Shown: positions 1 to 10,763, counted from the first letter of the stretch. The stretch: DNA of 64,000 nucleotides from Acidovorax sp. NO-1 (GCF_000238595.1 NZ_AGTS01000077.1:1-64000), one strand, 5' to 3'. Made by a program: numbers and translations. Notes: generated from the letters alone by a model not told the origin.

Positions 1-1317
1 CGTCACGTACAAAAAGTTGGCGCTGCCACAGGCCGGGTCGAGCACGCGGGTGGTGCACAGCTGGTGGTGGAATTTTTTAACCTCGGCGCGGGCCTCGGCC
101 AGCTTGGCTTCTGCCGCCTTGCCCTCCAGCGCGGCGGCTTCGTGCGCCAGCACCAGGGCGGCGGCCTGGGCGTTGGCCCAGTCGGCGCGCAGGGGCTCGA
201 TCACCGTGGGCAGCACCAGCCGCTCTACATAGGCGCGGGGCGTGTAGTGCGCGCCCAGGGCGTGGCGCTCGGTGGGGTCCAGCGCCCGCTCCAGCAGGGT
301 GCCGAAGATGGCGGGCTCCACCTCGCGCCAGTTGGATTGGGCGGCTTTGATGAGCAAATCAATCTGCTCGGGGGTGAGCAGCAGGCTGTAGCCGTCTTGC
401 CCCGCGCCCTTGAAGAGCTTGCCGTTGAAGTGCAGCACGGGCTTGGCCAGCGCGGCGCTAAAGCCGCCCCGGTCCATGTCGGCCCACAAAATGCGCAGCA
501 TGTGCTGCAAGGTGGCGGGGTCGCCCCTGTGGGTTTGCAGCAGGCCCAGAAAGGCGCCTTTGGGCAGCAGCTCCACGTCTTCGGCAAACATGGAAAAAAG
601 GCAGCGGGTGAGATAGGCTGCTACTGTTTCAGGAGCTATTGGCGCTTGCTTCGTAAGCGCTGGAGGCTGGTTTGGCTTGAAGTTTGCGCCATTACCCTCC
701 AGCGACTTGGCCAGCTGCGCCAGCAGCGCGGCCACTTCGCGGGTGACCTGGGCGCTGATGCGGGCGGGGTTGAGGCTGTCGGGGTCGGTCCAGATGCGGC
801 GCAGGCGGTCTTGCACCTCGGGCCGGGCCAGGTCGGCCAGCTGGAGGCGGTGGCTGCGCGGGTCGGGGTAGGGGGTGTAGGTGCCGCCGGTTTTGCTGAA
901 CTCGGCATACACCTCGATCACGGTGCCCACATCGACCACCAGCACAAAGGGCGGGCGGCCCTCGGCGCCGGGCAGGGCGCGCGCATAGGCCTCGCCCTGG
1001 CTGCGGGCGCGCAGCAGGCCGTCGTCAAAACCCTTGGTGTGGCTGCCGGCCTTGAGTTTTTTGGCCTCCAGCACAAAGTGGCCGCGCCGATAGCAATCAA
1101 TGCGGCCGGCGCTGGTGCTGCCGTCGCCATGGGCAAAGGTGACCGGGCGCTCGAACATGTAGGTTTGCTCGGGCGTGGGGTGGGGCTTGTCCACGCCGAG
1201 CAGCTGGCACAGGTCCATCACAAAGCTTTGCGCGGTGGCCAGCTCGCTGGCGGTGTTGTGTTGCCAGCGCTGGATGAAGGCGTGGGCGGCGGCTGTGGTG
1301 GTGGTGTGTTCTCCCAT
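1..1317 (-). CDS. MmeI-like type IIL restriction-modification enzyme, N-terminal part (runs off left edge)
   Basis: Read on the minus strand, one frame stays open from the ATG at 1317 to the window edge (439 codons). Near residue 74 the segment [19 protein letters not shown] gives D74-x9-E84-x-K86, the PD-(D/E)xK nuclease motif with the same spacing as in MmeI. A helical linker follows, then a region resembling [20 protein letters not shown], and at the edge the SAM-binding motif I ([10 protein letters not shown]) of N6-adenine methyltransferases. The fused nuclease-methylase order is that of the MmeI type IIL family, which methylates one strand and cuts at a distance. The catalytic NPPY motif and target-recognition domain lie outside the window, so activity and specificity cannot be judged. 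An upstream ATG at 1329 is also possible. Residues of about 211-234 are encoded by an inserted palindromic repeat (see findings). Confidence 0.85.
   Translation of the reverse strand, partial: MGEHTTTTAAAHAFIQRWQHNTASELATAQSFVMDLCQLLGVDKPHPTPEQTYMFERPVTFAHGDGSTSAGRIDCYRRGHFVLEAKKLKAGSHTKGFDDGLLRARSQGEAYARALPGAEGRPPFVLVVDVGTVIEVYAEFSKTGGTYTPYPDPRSHRLQLADLARPEVQDRLRRIWTDPDSLNPARISAQVTREVAALLAQLAKSLEGNGANFKPNQPPALTKQAPIAPETVAAYLTRCLFSMFAEDVELLPKGAFLGLLQTHRGDPATLQHMLRILWADMDRGGFSAALAKPVLHFNGKLFKGAGQDGYSLLLTPEQIDLLIKAAQSNWREVEPAIFGTLLERALDPTERHALGAHYTPRAYVERLVLPTVIEPLRADWANAQAAALVLAHEAAALEGKAAEAKLAEARAEVKKFHHQLCTTRVLDPACGSANFLYVT
613..684 (+). repeat. Palindromic repeat family A, copy 1 (inside the methylase gene)
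   Basis: The stretch contains ggcgcttgcttcgtaagcgc, the inverted repeat GCGCTT...AAGCGC, preceded by a caggagctatt arm and followed by tggaggct and ttggcttgaa. This matches the other nine copies in the window. It lies within the restriction-methylase reading frame without breaking it. Confidence 0.8.
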
Positions 1318-1397
1318 GCCGGGGATCATAGCCACGGGGCGGGTGCTGGCCGGTGCCTGCGCGCTATGGAGTTGGCTTCGTTGAGACTGAAACACAC

Positions 1398-1457
1398 CCG
1401 TTCGGGCTGAGCCTGTCGAAGCCTCGCGCAGCGCTGCGAGAGGCTCAGCGAGAACGG
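1398..1457. repeat. Long hairpin repeat downstream of the doc gene
   Basis: A 60-base imperfect palindrome: ccgttc pairs with gaacgg at the ends, and gctgagcct pairs with aggctcagc further in. It sits between the 3' end of the toxin gene and the start of the restriction-methylase gene. Similar ccgttcg-gctgagcctgtcgaa hairpins are widespread extragenic palindromes in proteobacteria. It may act in transcript termination or stability, but no T-tract follows. Confidence 0.6.
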
Positions 1458-1482
1458 TTCAACGGGGTTTCACGGGATTCCA

Positions 1483-1869
1483 TCAGGCCCGGCGCTTTGC
1501 GTGCTGGCGCAGCCAGGCGGCGAAGGCGTCTTCGGGGAGGTCGCCTGCGGCGACGGAGAGCATGGTGAGCGTGGTGTCGGCCTGGCTGGCGGTGAGCCTG
1601 TACCCGTTGACGTACAGAAACAGGCCGGTGGCCAGCAGCGCGGCGCGCTTGTTTCCGTCGACAAACGGGTGATTTTTGGCCACACCCACGCCATAGCTGG
1701 CCGCGAGGGCTGCAAAGTCCGGTTCACCGTAAGCGGCGAGGTTGATGGGGCGGGCGAGCGCCGAGTCCAGCAGCCCTTCGTCCCGCATGCCCTGGCCGCC
1801 GCCGTGTTCCGCCAGGCTTTCTGCGTGCAGCAGCAGCAACGCCTGTTTGCTGATCCAGCGCCAGCTCAT
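1483..1869 (-). CDS. doc: Death-on-curing (Doc) family toxin
   Basis: A 128-residue Fic-fold protein with the motif HPFVDGNKR at residues 67-75. The K of NKR, where AMP-transferring Fic enzymes have G, is characteristic of Doc toxins, which phosphorylate elongation factor EF-Tu and stop translation. Length fits the Doc family (about 125 residues). I chose the ATG at 1869 because it overlaps the antitoxin stop codon in an ATGA arrangement, giving translational coupling; a longer open frame extending to 2298 is the non-coding upstream continuation. The toxin is second in the operon, behind its antitoxin. Confidence 0.88.
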   Translation of the reverse strand: MSWRWISKQALLLLHAESLAEHGGGQGMRDEGLLDSALARPINLAAYGEPDFAALAASYGVGVAKNHPFVDGNKRAALLATGLFLYVNGYRLTASQADTTLTMLSVAAGDLPEDAFAAWLRQHAKRRA

Positions 1870-2090
1870 TTGGCCAACTGGTGAAAGGTGTCGCGGTATT
1901 CGCGCATGAACTCGCGGCCTGCGGTGATTTCTTCTTCCAGCGCCGGGTCGTAGGGTGTGAGAATGAATCCCTCGGCGCATTCGGTCAGAAAGACCGATTC
2001 GCCCTTTTGCAGCTTCAGCCGTGCCAAAGCCTCTTTGGGCAGTACAACGCCCACGGAATTGCCGATCTGGGTGAGCTTCAGGGTGTGCAT
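1866..2090 (-). CDS. AbrB/MazE-type antitoxin of the Doc toxin
   Basis: A 74-residue protein. Its N-terminal half (LTQIGNSVGVVLPKEALARL) is the swapped-hairpin AbrB/SpoVT DNA-binding fold. Its acidic and aromatic C-terminal tail (EEEITAGREFMREYRDTFHQLAK) is the kind of flexible segment that neutralises a Doc active site. The ATG at 2090 starts exactly at the AbrB domain; the open frame continues further upstream to 2216, but that part crosses the likely operator and has no similarity. The gene overlaps doc by 4 bases. Phd is the classical Doc partner; AbrB-Doc pairs are a known alternative. Autorepression through the palindrome just upstream is expected from the family, not shown. Confidence 0.85.
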   Translation of the reverse strand: MHTLKLTQIGNSVGVVLPKEALARLKLQKGESVFLTECAEGFILTPYDPALEEEITAGREFMREYRDTFHQLAK

Positions 2091-2102
2091 GGCGGCTCCA
2101 AA

Positions 2103-2128
2103 TGTTATTACGGTTGTAAATACTAACA
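2103..2128 (-). promoter_or_regulatory. Candidate operator/promoter of the AbrB-doc operon
   Basis: An AT-rich island in GC-rich surroundings, 13 bases upstream of the antitoxin ATG. It has outer inverted arms TGTTA...TAACA and inner arms TTAC...GTAA. AbrB-type antitoxins bind such palindromes to repress their own operon. The assignment rests on position and symmetry only. Confidence 0.45.
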
Positions 2129-2236
2129 TGCAAACCAGCCCATGGCCAGGCGCTGGCCAGGCGCTGGGTAACGCAGGCTGCAGCAGGCTTTGGTAACGTG
2201 GCGTCCACCCCCGCAATAACCTGCTCTACTGCCACC

Positions 2237-3571
2237 ATGCCCGACACTGCCCACCTGGCCGCCCGCCTTCGCACCGCACAGCCCTGCCTGTGGACCAACC
2301 CGCAGCGTCAGGCGCAGCCGCCTGCCGTGGTGCAGGCGCTGGGGCATGGCATCAGCCTGCAAGACACGCACGCCGCCGCTGCGCGGTTCGCGCGGTTTGC
2401 GGGCCTGCTGGCCCAGGTCTTTGCGGAGCTGGCGGCCAGTGGCGGTGTGGTGGAGTCGCCCCTGCTGCCCGCCGCCGCGCTGCAACCCGCGCTGGGCATG
2501 GCGCCGGGGCAGGGGCGCCTGTTCATCAAGGCCGACCACCGCCTGCCCGTGGCGGGCTCCATCAAGGCCCGGGGCGGCATGCACGAGGTGCTGGAGTTTG
2601 CCGAGGGGCTGGCGCTGCAGCAGGGTCTGGTGGCGCCCGGCGGCGACTACCGCGCGCTGGCCACGCCCGAGGCGCGTGCGGTGCTGGGCCGCTACCAGGT
2701 GGCGGTGGGCTCCACCGGCAACCTGGGGCTGAGCATCGGGGTGGTGGCGTCGGCGCTGGGGTTTCAGGCCACGGTGCACATGTCGGCTGATGCCAAGGAA
2801 TGGAAGAAAGACCGCCTGCGCCAGCGCGGCGTGCAGGTGGTGGAGCACACCGGCGACTATGAGCGCGCCGTGGCCGCAGGCCGTGCCGAGGCGGCCGGCA
2901 ACCCGCTGTGCCACTTTGTGGACGACGAGCAATCGGTCTCGCTGCTGCTGGGCTACAGCGCGGCGGCCCTGCATCTGCAGCGGCAGCTGGCAGAGCAGGG
3001 CATTGCGGTGGATGCCGACCATCCCCTCATCGTGTACCTGCCGTGTGGCGTGGGCGGCGCGCCCGCGGGCGTGGCGTTTGGGCTGCGGCAGTTGCTGGGG
3101 CCGCATGTGCATTGCTTTTTTGCAGAGCCGGTGCAGTCGCCGTGCTTTCTGGTGCAGATGCTGGCAGGGCCGGGGGAGCACCCTTCGGTGTACGACTGGG
3201 GCCTGACCAACCGCACCGAGGCCGATGGCCTGGCCGTACCGCGTGCTTCGCTGCTGGCCGCCGGGCTGATGCAGCCACTGCTGTCGGGCGTGTTCACCGT
3301 GGCCGACGACACCTTGTTTGCCCACCTGGTGCAGGTGCTGGACACGCTGGGCGAGCGCATCGAACCCTCAGCCGCCGCAGGCTTCAGCGGCCCGGCGATG
3401 CTGGCCGGCACCCCCGTCGGGCAGGCCTGGCTGCGCAGCAGCGGCGTGGGCGCGGTGCTGCAGGGCGCCACGCACCTGGTGTGGACCACCGGCGGCCTGC
3501 TGGTGCCCGATGCGCAGTTTGCAGGCTTTGTGCAGCGCGGGCGGGCGGTGCAGGCTGTGCCTGTTGAATGA
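2237..3571 (+). CDS. dsdA: D-serine ammonia-lyase (D-serine dehydratase)
   Basis: A PLP enzyme of fold type II, 444 residues (E. coli DsdA is 442). It converts D-serine to pyruvate and ammonia in the cytoplasm. The PLP-binding lysine is K110 in [11 protein letters not shown]; the Gly-rich phosphate loop GSTGNLGLS, and [11 protein letters not shown] further on, are typical of DsdA. The open frame begins upstream at 2198, but the ATG at 2237 gives the family length. The next gene, a D-amino-acid dehydrogenase, starts 23 bases after the stop on the same strand, so the two probably form an operon for D-amino-acid use. No dsdC-type regulator is adjacent. Confidence 0.93.
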   Translation: MPDTAHLAARLRTAQPCLWTNPQRQAQPPAVVQALGHGISLQDTHAAAARFARFAGLLAQVFAELAASGGVVESPLLPAAALQPALGMAPGQGRLFIKADHRLPVAGSIKARGGMHEVLEFAEGLALQQGLVAPGGDYRALATPEARAVLGRYQVAVGSTGNLGLSIGVVASALGFQATVHMSADAKEWKKDRLRQRGVQVVEHTGDYERAVAAGRAEAAGNPLCHFVDDEQSVSLLLGYSAAALHLQRQLAEQGIAVDADHPLIVYLPCGVGGAPAGVAFGLRQLLGPHVHCFFAEPVQSPCFLVQMLAGPGEHPSVYDWGLTNRTEADGLAVPRASLLAAGLMQPLLSGVFTVADDTLFAHLVQVLDTLGERIEPSAAAGFSGPAMLAGTPVGQAWLRSSGVGAVLQGATHLVWTTGGLLVPDAQFAGFVQRGRAVQAVPVE

Positions 3572-3594
3572 CTACAGGAAAGAAAGGAAACCCC

Positions 3595-4722
3595 ATGGAA
3601 TCAGCAGACACCATCGTGATTGGCGCGGGCATTGCGGGCGCATCGGTGGCCTGGCAACTGGCGCAGTCGGCCAGCGTGCTGCTGCTCGAGCGCGAGTCGC
3701 AGCCCGGCTACCACACCACGGGCCGCTCGGCCGCGCTGTACATGGCGACCTACGGCACGCCCAACATCCAGGCGCTGACACGGGCCAGCCGCGCGTTTTA
3801 TGACGCGCCACCGCCCGAGTTCGGGGCCAGCCCCATCCTGTCGCCCCGCGGCGTGGTGTATGTGGCGGGGCCAGACCAGCTGGCCATGCTGAGGCAGGCC
3901 TATGCCGAGGCCCACGCCATCTCGCCCAATGTGGAATGGGTGGAGCAGGCCGCCCTGCTGGCCATGCTGCCCTGCCTGAAACCCGAGGCCGTGGCTGCTG
4001 GCATGAGCGAGCCCGAGGCGGCCGACATCGACGTGCATGCGCTGCACCAGGGCTACCTGCGCGGGCTGCGCCAGCGTGGCGGCCAGGTGCTGACGAATGC
4101 CGAGGTGACGGCCCTGACGCGCCAGGGCGATGGCTGGCAGGTGACGTTGGCCGATGGCCGGGTGCTGCAGGCCAGAACGATCGTGAACGCCGCTGGCGCC
4201 TGGGCCGATGTGGTGGCAGGCCTGGCAGGCGTGCCGCCCATTGGCCTGGAGCCGCGCCGCCGCACGGCTTTTACTTTTGCGGTGCCCGAGGGCATGGATG
4301 CCACCCACTGGCCCGCGGTGATCGCCATTGACGAGAGCTTTTACTTCAAGCCCGATGCCGGCCAGCTGCTGGGCTCGCCCGCCAATGCCGACCCCACACA
4401 CCCGCACGACGTGGTGCCCGAGGAGCTGGACGTGGCCACGGGGATCTATCACATCGAGGAAAAAACCACCTTCCAGATCAGGCGCCCCTCGCACACCTGG
4501 GCGGGGTTGCGCTCGTTTGTGCCCGATGGCGACCTGGTGATTGGCTGGGACAACCATGTGCCCGGCTTTTTCTGGCTGGCCGGGCAGGGTGGCTATGGGA
4601 TTCAGAGTGCGGCGGGCGCCTCGCTGCTGGCGCGGCAGCTGTTGCGCGGCGAGCCTTTGGATGATGCGCTGGTGCGCGAGGGCGTGGTGGTGCAGGGGCT
4701 GTCGCCTGCGCGGCTGCGGTAG
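3595..4722 (+). CDS. dauA: FAD-dependent D-arginine dehydrogenase-like D-amino acid dehydrogenase
   Basis: 375 residues, the same length as Pseudomonas aeruginosa DauA, and similar to it along its whole length as I recall that sequence. The N-terminal FAD motif is VIGAGIAGAS. Shared stretches include QPGYHTTGRSAALY, SRAFYDAPP, ADIDVHALHQGYLRG, SFYFKPDAG (substrate-binding Tyr), LLGSPANADP, HTWAGLRSFV (substrate Arg) and GQGGYGIQ. DauA oxidises D-arginine and other D-amino acids to 2-oxo acids, passing electrons to the respiratory chain. The ATG at 3595 follows a purine-rich ribosome site (gaaaggaa); an upstream in-frame start at 3568 would overlap dsdA. Substrate range here is inferred, and glycine/sarcosine oxidase relatives are the alternative. 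Confidence 0.87.
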   Translation: MESADTIVIGAGIAGASVAWQLAQSASVLLLERESQPGYHTTGRSAALYMATYGTPNIQALTRASRAFYDAPPPEFGASPILSPRGVVYVAGPDQLAMLRQAYAEAHAISPNVEWVEQAALLAMLPCLKPEAVAAGMSEPEAADIDVHALHQGYLRGLRQRGGQVLTNAEVTALTRQGDGWQVTLADGRVLQARTIVNAAGAWADVVAGLAGVPPIGLEPRRRTAFTFAVPEGMDATHWPAVIAIDESFYFKPDAGQLLGSPANADPTHPHDVVPEELDVATGIYHIEEKTTFQIRRPSHTWAGLRSFVPDGDLVIGWDNHVPGFFWLAGQGGYGIQSAAGASLLARQLLRGEPLDDALVREGVVVQGLSPARLR

Positions 4723-4733
4723 GCCGGGGAAGA

Positions 4734-4949
4734 TCAGGCGAAGGTGTTGACCTGGGTGCCCAGCGTGCCCGATGTAGCCAGGGCGGGCTGGGGCATGGAC
4801 TGCTGCATGGCATCGATCAGGGTGGAGGCCGACACGGCCTGCATGTCGAGTGCCTTCTTCAGCACCACCATGTTCAGCGCATCGGACGTTTTGGCACTGG
4901 CCAGCGAGGTGGCGGTGTTGACGATGCTGTTGGCGAGTGCGACGTCCAT
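4734..4949 (-). CDS. YjfB-like putative motility protein
   Basis: A 71-residue protein with the pattern of the YjfB family: a helical N-terminus, then VVLKKALDMQAVSASTLIDAM, and a C-terminus ATSGTLGTQVNTFA. The C-terminal SGTLGTxVNT motif is typical. Bacillus YjfB is controlled by the motility sigma factor, hence the family name, but the function is unknown. It stands alone, converging with dauA (11 bases between stops), with a GGAACC-type ribosome site before the ATG. No flagellar genes are in the window. Confidence 0.8.
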   Translation of the reverse strand: MDVALANSIVNTATSLASAKTSDALNMVVLKKALDMQAVSASTLIDAMQQSMPQPALATSGTLGTQVNTFA

Positions 4950-5038
4950 GGGGGTTCCTTCGGGTGTTGGTGTTTTATCGGCATGCCGAGGCCCGGCTTG
5001 AGCGCCGTTACAACTGCCCGCGTTGCCAGGAAGCCCGC

Positions 5039-6454
5039 CTATTCGAGTGCGGGTACGCCCAGGGCCGGGCAGGCCGCCAGATCGGACGGGCGCGCGCTGG
5101 CGGTCTGGCGTGCCGCGTCGCGCAGGGCCGTGCGCAGGCCTTCTTCAAGGGTGGGGTGGTAGAACGGCATGCCCAGCAGGGCATGCACGGTGAGTTTTTG
5201 CTGGATGGCCAGGGCCAGCAGATGCGCCATGTGTTCGGCGTGCGGCGCACACAGCTCGGCGCCCTGCAGCTGGCCCGTGGTGCGGTGGGCATGGATGCGG
5301 ATGCCGCCGTGGTTGAGCTGGGCAGTGCGTGCGCGGCCCTGGTTGGCATAGCTGGCGCTGCCGGTGATGGTGTGGTCAGGGTCCAGGTCGGCAAGGCGCC
5401 GGCCTGCGGTGGCGATCTGGGGGTCGCAGAACACGATGCCCAGCGGGGTGCGTCGCTGAAAGGTTGTGGGGGTGTCGGCCAGGGCATTCATGCCTGCGAT
5501 GTGGCCTTCGTCGGCGGCTTCATGCAGCAAGGGGGCGTGGGTGTTGGCGTCTCCGGCCAGAAACACGGGCAGGTCGCCAATCTGCTGGGTCTGGCGGTTG
5601 ACGCTGGGCAGGCCGCGCTTGTCCAGCGGCACGCCCAGGGTTTCCAGGCCCAGGTGCTCGATGTTGGGCACGCGGCCCATGGCGGCAATCACCTGGTCCA
5701 CCACCACGCGGTTGGGGCCGCTGCTCACTTCAATGCCGCCGGGCACCTCCCGCAGCTCGGCCGGTGCGCCCGTGTACAACACCATTTCTTTCTTGAGCAG
5801 CGCGGTCAGCTCGGCGTTGAGCGCGGGATCGCTCAGCCCCGCCACCGTATCGCCGGTGGTGAATGCGGCCACCTGCAGGCCCAGCCGCGCCAGGGCCTGC
5901 GAAATCTCCACGCCGATGGGGCCCATGCCGATGACGGCAATGCGGGGGCCGAGGCTGGGCTGCTCGAACAGGGTGTCGGTGGTGAGCATGCGGTCGCCAA
6001 AAGCCAGCCATTCGTCGGGCAGGCTGGGGCGGGAGCCGGTGGCGATGATGATGCTGCGGGTGGCGTAGGCGGTGCCGTCGATGTCCACCCGCTGTGGGCC
6101 CAGAAGGGTGGCGCGCCCCGAAACCGCCGCTTTGCCCAGTGTGCTGGTGGCTTTCACGGCGCCGGCGACAAAGTCATCCCGCAGGGCGCGCACGCGCTGC
6201 AGCACCGCGGGCATGTCGGCAGTGAGGGCACTGGCGCCGCGCAGGCCGAATTCTTCAAACGCGTGGCGGCGGTGGAAGGCGTTGGCGGCTTCGATCAGCG
6301 CCTTGGACGGCATGCAGCCCACGCGCGCACAGGTGGTGCCCCAGGGGCCTTCGTTGACGATGAGGTAGCGGTCGGTGCGCTTGCGCACTTCGCGCAGCGC
6401 GGCCAGGCCTGCCGTGCCTGCGCCAATGATGATGGTGTCGAGCGGTTGGCTCAT
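5039..6454 (-). CDS. Dihydrolipoamide dehydrogenase-like flavoprotein disulfide reductase
   Basis: 471 residues, class I pyridine nucleotide-disulfide oxidoreductase. FAD motif IIIGAGTAGL at residues 8-17; redox-active cysteines C42 and C47 in GTTCARVGCMPSK; NAD(P)-binding VIGMGPIGVE near the middle; second FAD motif VFLAGDAN; and the C-terminal YHPTLEEGL carrying the His-Glu pair that serves as acid-base on the partner subunit. All catalytic elements are therefore present. It is not next to any 2-oxoacid dehydrogenase; the lpdA of the 2-oxoglutarate dehydrogenase operon lies at 35.2-36.7 kb and is clearly different in sequence. Its substrate (lipoamide, another disulfide or a quinone) cannot be told from sequence. 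Confidence 0.82.
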   Translation of the reverse strand: MSQPLDTIIIGAGTAGLAALREVRKRTDRYLIVNEGPWGTTCARVGCMPSKALIEAANAFHRRHAFEEFGLRGASALTADMPAVLQRVRALRDDFVAGAVKATSTLGKAAVSGRATLLGPQRVDIDGTAYATRSIIIATGSRPSLPDEWLAFGDRMLTTDTLFEQPSLGPRIAVIGMGPIGVEISQALARLGLQVAAFTTGDTVAGLSDPALNAELTALLKKEMVLYTGAPAELREVPGGIEVSSGPNRVVVDQVIAAMGRVPNIEHLGLETLGVPLDKRGLPSVNRQTQQIGDLPVFLAGDANTHAPLLHEAADEGHIAGMNALADTPTTFQRRTPLGIVFCDPQIATAGRRLADLDPDHTITGSASYANQGRARTAQLNHGGIRIHAHRTTGQLQGAELCAPHAEHMAHLLALAIQQKLTVHALLGMPFYHPTLEEGLRTALRDAARQTASARPSDLAACPALGVPALE

Positions 6455-6568
6455 GGAGGGTCCTCGTCAGCCGGTGATGCTGCGAGTGTGGCGGCACGGT
6501 GCTTGTGCGCGTGTAGGCGCAAAGGCATTTATGGCTGCACCGCCTGATCGGGCCTTGCCGGTGGGGGC

Positions 6569-7162
6569 TCAGTCTTCTGGCTCAGTCCAGCCCACGCGGC
6601 CCTGGCCGCTGTTGTTGATGCGCAGCACGAAGTCGGCGGCTTGCGCTTGTGGCAGGCGCAGCTGCAGGGTTACCAGCGTGCCGTGCTGCACGCCCGTCAG
6701 CTCGGCGCCTGCGGCGTCGATTTCGCGGCGCAGCAGGCCCTCGAGCGCGTAGGGCACGTGGCACTGCAGGGTGGTCATGCGCTGCAGCGTGACCTTGGGC
6801 GCGGTGAGCAGCGCCTGGGCAATGGTGTCGGTGTAGGCGCGCACCAGGCCGCCCGCGCCCAGCTTCACGCCGCCAAAGTAGCGCACCACCGTGGCCAGCA
6901 CGCCTTCGAGGTCCTGGTGGCGCAGCACGTCCAGCATGGGGCGGCCCGCGGTGCCGCCGGGTTCGCCGTCGTCCACCGCGGCCGACTGCCCACCGGCCAG
7001 CAGGGCCCAGCAGATGTGGGCGGCGCCGGGGTGCTGCTTCCACAGCGCATCCACGGCGGCCTGGGCGCTGGCCCGGTCGGCCATGGGTTGCACGCAACCG
7101 ATGAAGCGGCTCTTCTTGATCGTGATGTCGCTGTGCGCCGGCGCGGCCAGGGTGTAGGGCAT
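6569..7162 (-). CDS. yigZ: YigZ/IMPACT family protein
   Basis: 197 residues. The N-terminal IMPACT domain is evident from IKKSRFIGCVQPM, AHICWALLAGG, DDGEPGGTAGRPMLDVL and VVRYFGGVKLGAGGLVRAY. The C-terminal part fits the ferredoxin-like DUF1949 domain. The family is conserved from bacteria to eukaryotes; IMPACT/Yih1 proteins act in translation control in eukaryotes, while the bacterial role is unsettled. Length fits E. coli YigZ (about 205). It is monocistronic in appearance and lies 114 bases upstream of the flavoprotein gene on the same strand. Confidence 0.9.
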   Translation of the reverse strand: MPYTLAAPAHSDITIKKSRFIGCVQPMADRASAQAAVDALWKQHPGAAHICWALLAGGQSAAVDDGEPGGTAGRPMLDVLRHQDLEGVLATVVRYFGGVKLGAGGLVRAYTDTIAQALLTAPKVTLQRMTTLQCHVPYALEGLLRREIDAAGAELTGVQHGTLVTLQLRLPQAQAADFVLRINNSGQGRVGWTEPED

Positions 7163-7356
7163 GGGGCGCAGAGTGTAAAGCCGGGTGAACGCGGTGCTTT
7201 GGGTGGTGGCGGCACCGCCTGCGCGCCAGATAGTGTTGTTTTATGTCTTCTGTCACACACCGCGAAGGCATGCGTTCCTACACTGGAACCTTCTTGCTCC
7301 GGCCTACGCTCGTGCTACCAATTTGAAAGCACCCCGGTCAGCAGAAAAGGAACGCC

Positions 7357-7554
7357 ATGTTTGCCACACCCGCCTCCGCCGCATCGCACGAACCCTCTTT
7401 GGCCAGCCGCGTGTTTGGCCGGTGGGCGGCCCAGCGTACGCCGGTGGGCACGGTGCCGGTGGCAAGCATGTCTGCCTCCCCGCAGGTTGCAGCCGCAGAT
7501 GACGAGAACGTGCCCGATCTTGCGCAACGCGTGCGTGAAGTGGGGGAGTGGTAA
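7357..7554 (+). CDS. Small hypothetical protein, 65 residues
   Basis: No family recognised. Support for coding: the ATG is preceded by aaaaggaac at suitable spacing, the third codon positions are G/C-rich like the neighbouring real genes, and a textbook intrinsic terminator lies 48 bases after the stop. The protein is Ala/Ser/Pro-rich at first, with a hydrophilic end (DDENVPDLAQRVREVGEW), and has no membrane segment or signal peptide. Confidence 0.55.
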   Translation: MFATPASAASHEPSLASRVFGRWAAQRTPVGTVPVASMSASPQVAAADDENVPDLAQRVREVGEW

Positions 7555-7601
7555 GCGAGAAGCAGTGCTGCGGCTTGCCGCGGCTTTGCCCCACTGAATC
7601 C

Positions 7602-7624
7602 TGGCCCTGAGGGGCCATTTTTTT
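7602..7624 (+). terminator. Intrinsic terminator after the 65-residue gene
   Basis: A perfect 6-bp stem (tggccc/gggcca) with a 4-base loop, followed by seven T residues. Confidence 0.75.
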
Positions 7625-7762
7625 GCTGCACAGGGACACGGCGCCCTGCAGCGGCGCTGCAACCCCCAAGTCCCCCGTTATGCAAGGGCAAGGCGCAGGC
7701 AGCGACAAAATGACCCTGCGGCCGTAAAATCGCGGGTCAATCACCACCGCTGCGCCCCATGA

Positions 7763-7783
7763 GGCCCTTGACGCTCAAGGGCC
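7763..7783 (+). other. Perfect 9-bp hairpin just upstream of ygiQ
   Basis: ggcccttga and tcaagggcc flank a 3-base loop and end 19 bases before the ygiQ start codon, close to the ribosome-binding region (cctcctttgc). A 5'-leader structure could modulate translation. No T-tract follows, so it is not an obvious terminator. Confidence 0.45.
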
Positions 7784-7802
7784 GGCCGCGAACCTCCTTT
7801 GC

Positions 7803-10220
<2,418 letters not shown>

Positions 10221-10301
10221 TCGCTGCCGCGCGATGAGGCGGTCGCGGCAAGCGACCGTCGGCCAAGGCTTGAACGCACCGGGATCTCGGGATCCTGTTG
10301 T

Positions 10302-10763
10302 TCAACCTTCCGCTGCGTGGGTGCCCACCACGACCGATTGCGGCCCCTCACCTGCAGGCTGCGAGATCAGGTCTTCGATGATGAAAGTGCGGTAGTAAAA
10401 CGCAGTGACCGCGCCTTCGGGGGCGATGGCTTCCACCAGGGTGTCGGTGTTGTCCTTGTCGGCCATGGTGATCAGCATGCCGTGATGACCTTGTCCTGCC
10501 AGGTCGGCAATGCGGCGCACCATGTCGCCTTCGGCACCCACGGAGGGCAGGGGCGCGTCGGCCGTGCCGAGCGTGCGCACGATGTCTTGCAAGATGACGT
10601 CCGGGCTGGCATAGGCGGTTTCGCCGTGGTGGCCCGCTGCCTGCAATGCCGTGGCGGCCTGGCGCACACAGTCTTCATCGGGAAAAAGCGCAAACACATG
10701 GCCTGTGGGGTAGAAAACACCGCCCATGTTGGTCATGGAGGAGTCGAGAACAAGGTTTTTCAT
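10302..10763 (-). CDS. Hypothetical protein, 153 residues
   Basis: No family firmly recognised. The N-terminal half (FYPTGHVFALFPDEDCVRQAATALQAAG) loosely recalls the alpha-beta repeat of general stress protein 17M-like proteins, and the second half has ADKDNTDTLVEAIAP. It is soluble, with no signal peptide. I chose the ATG at 10763 because GGGAG sits six bases upstream; the ATG at 10769 is the alternative. It faces ygiQ tail to tail. Confidence 0.65.
   Translation of the reverse strand: MKNLVLDSSMTNMGGVFYPTGHVFALFPDEDCVRQAATALQAAGHHGETAYASPDVILQDIVRTLGTADAPLPSVGAEGDMVRRIADLAGQGHHGMLITMADKDNTDTLVEAIAPEGAVTAFYYRTFIIEDLISQPAGEGPQSVVVGTHAAEG

Noticed and set aside
64-1410. Long plus-strand open frame of 448 codons over the left edge
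   Set aside because: It is antisense to the restriction-methylase, has Gly/Ala/Gln-rich low-complexity translation and no domain; the minus strand carries clear nuclease and SAM motifs.
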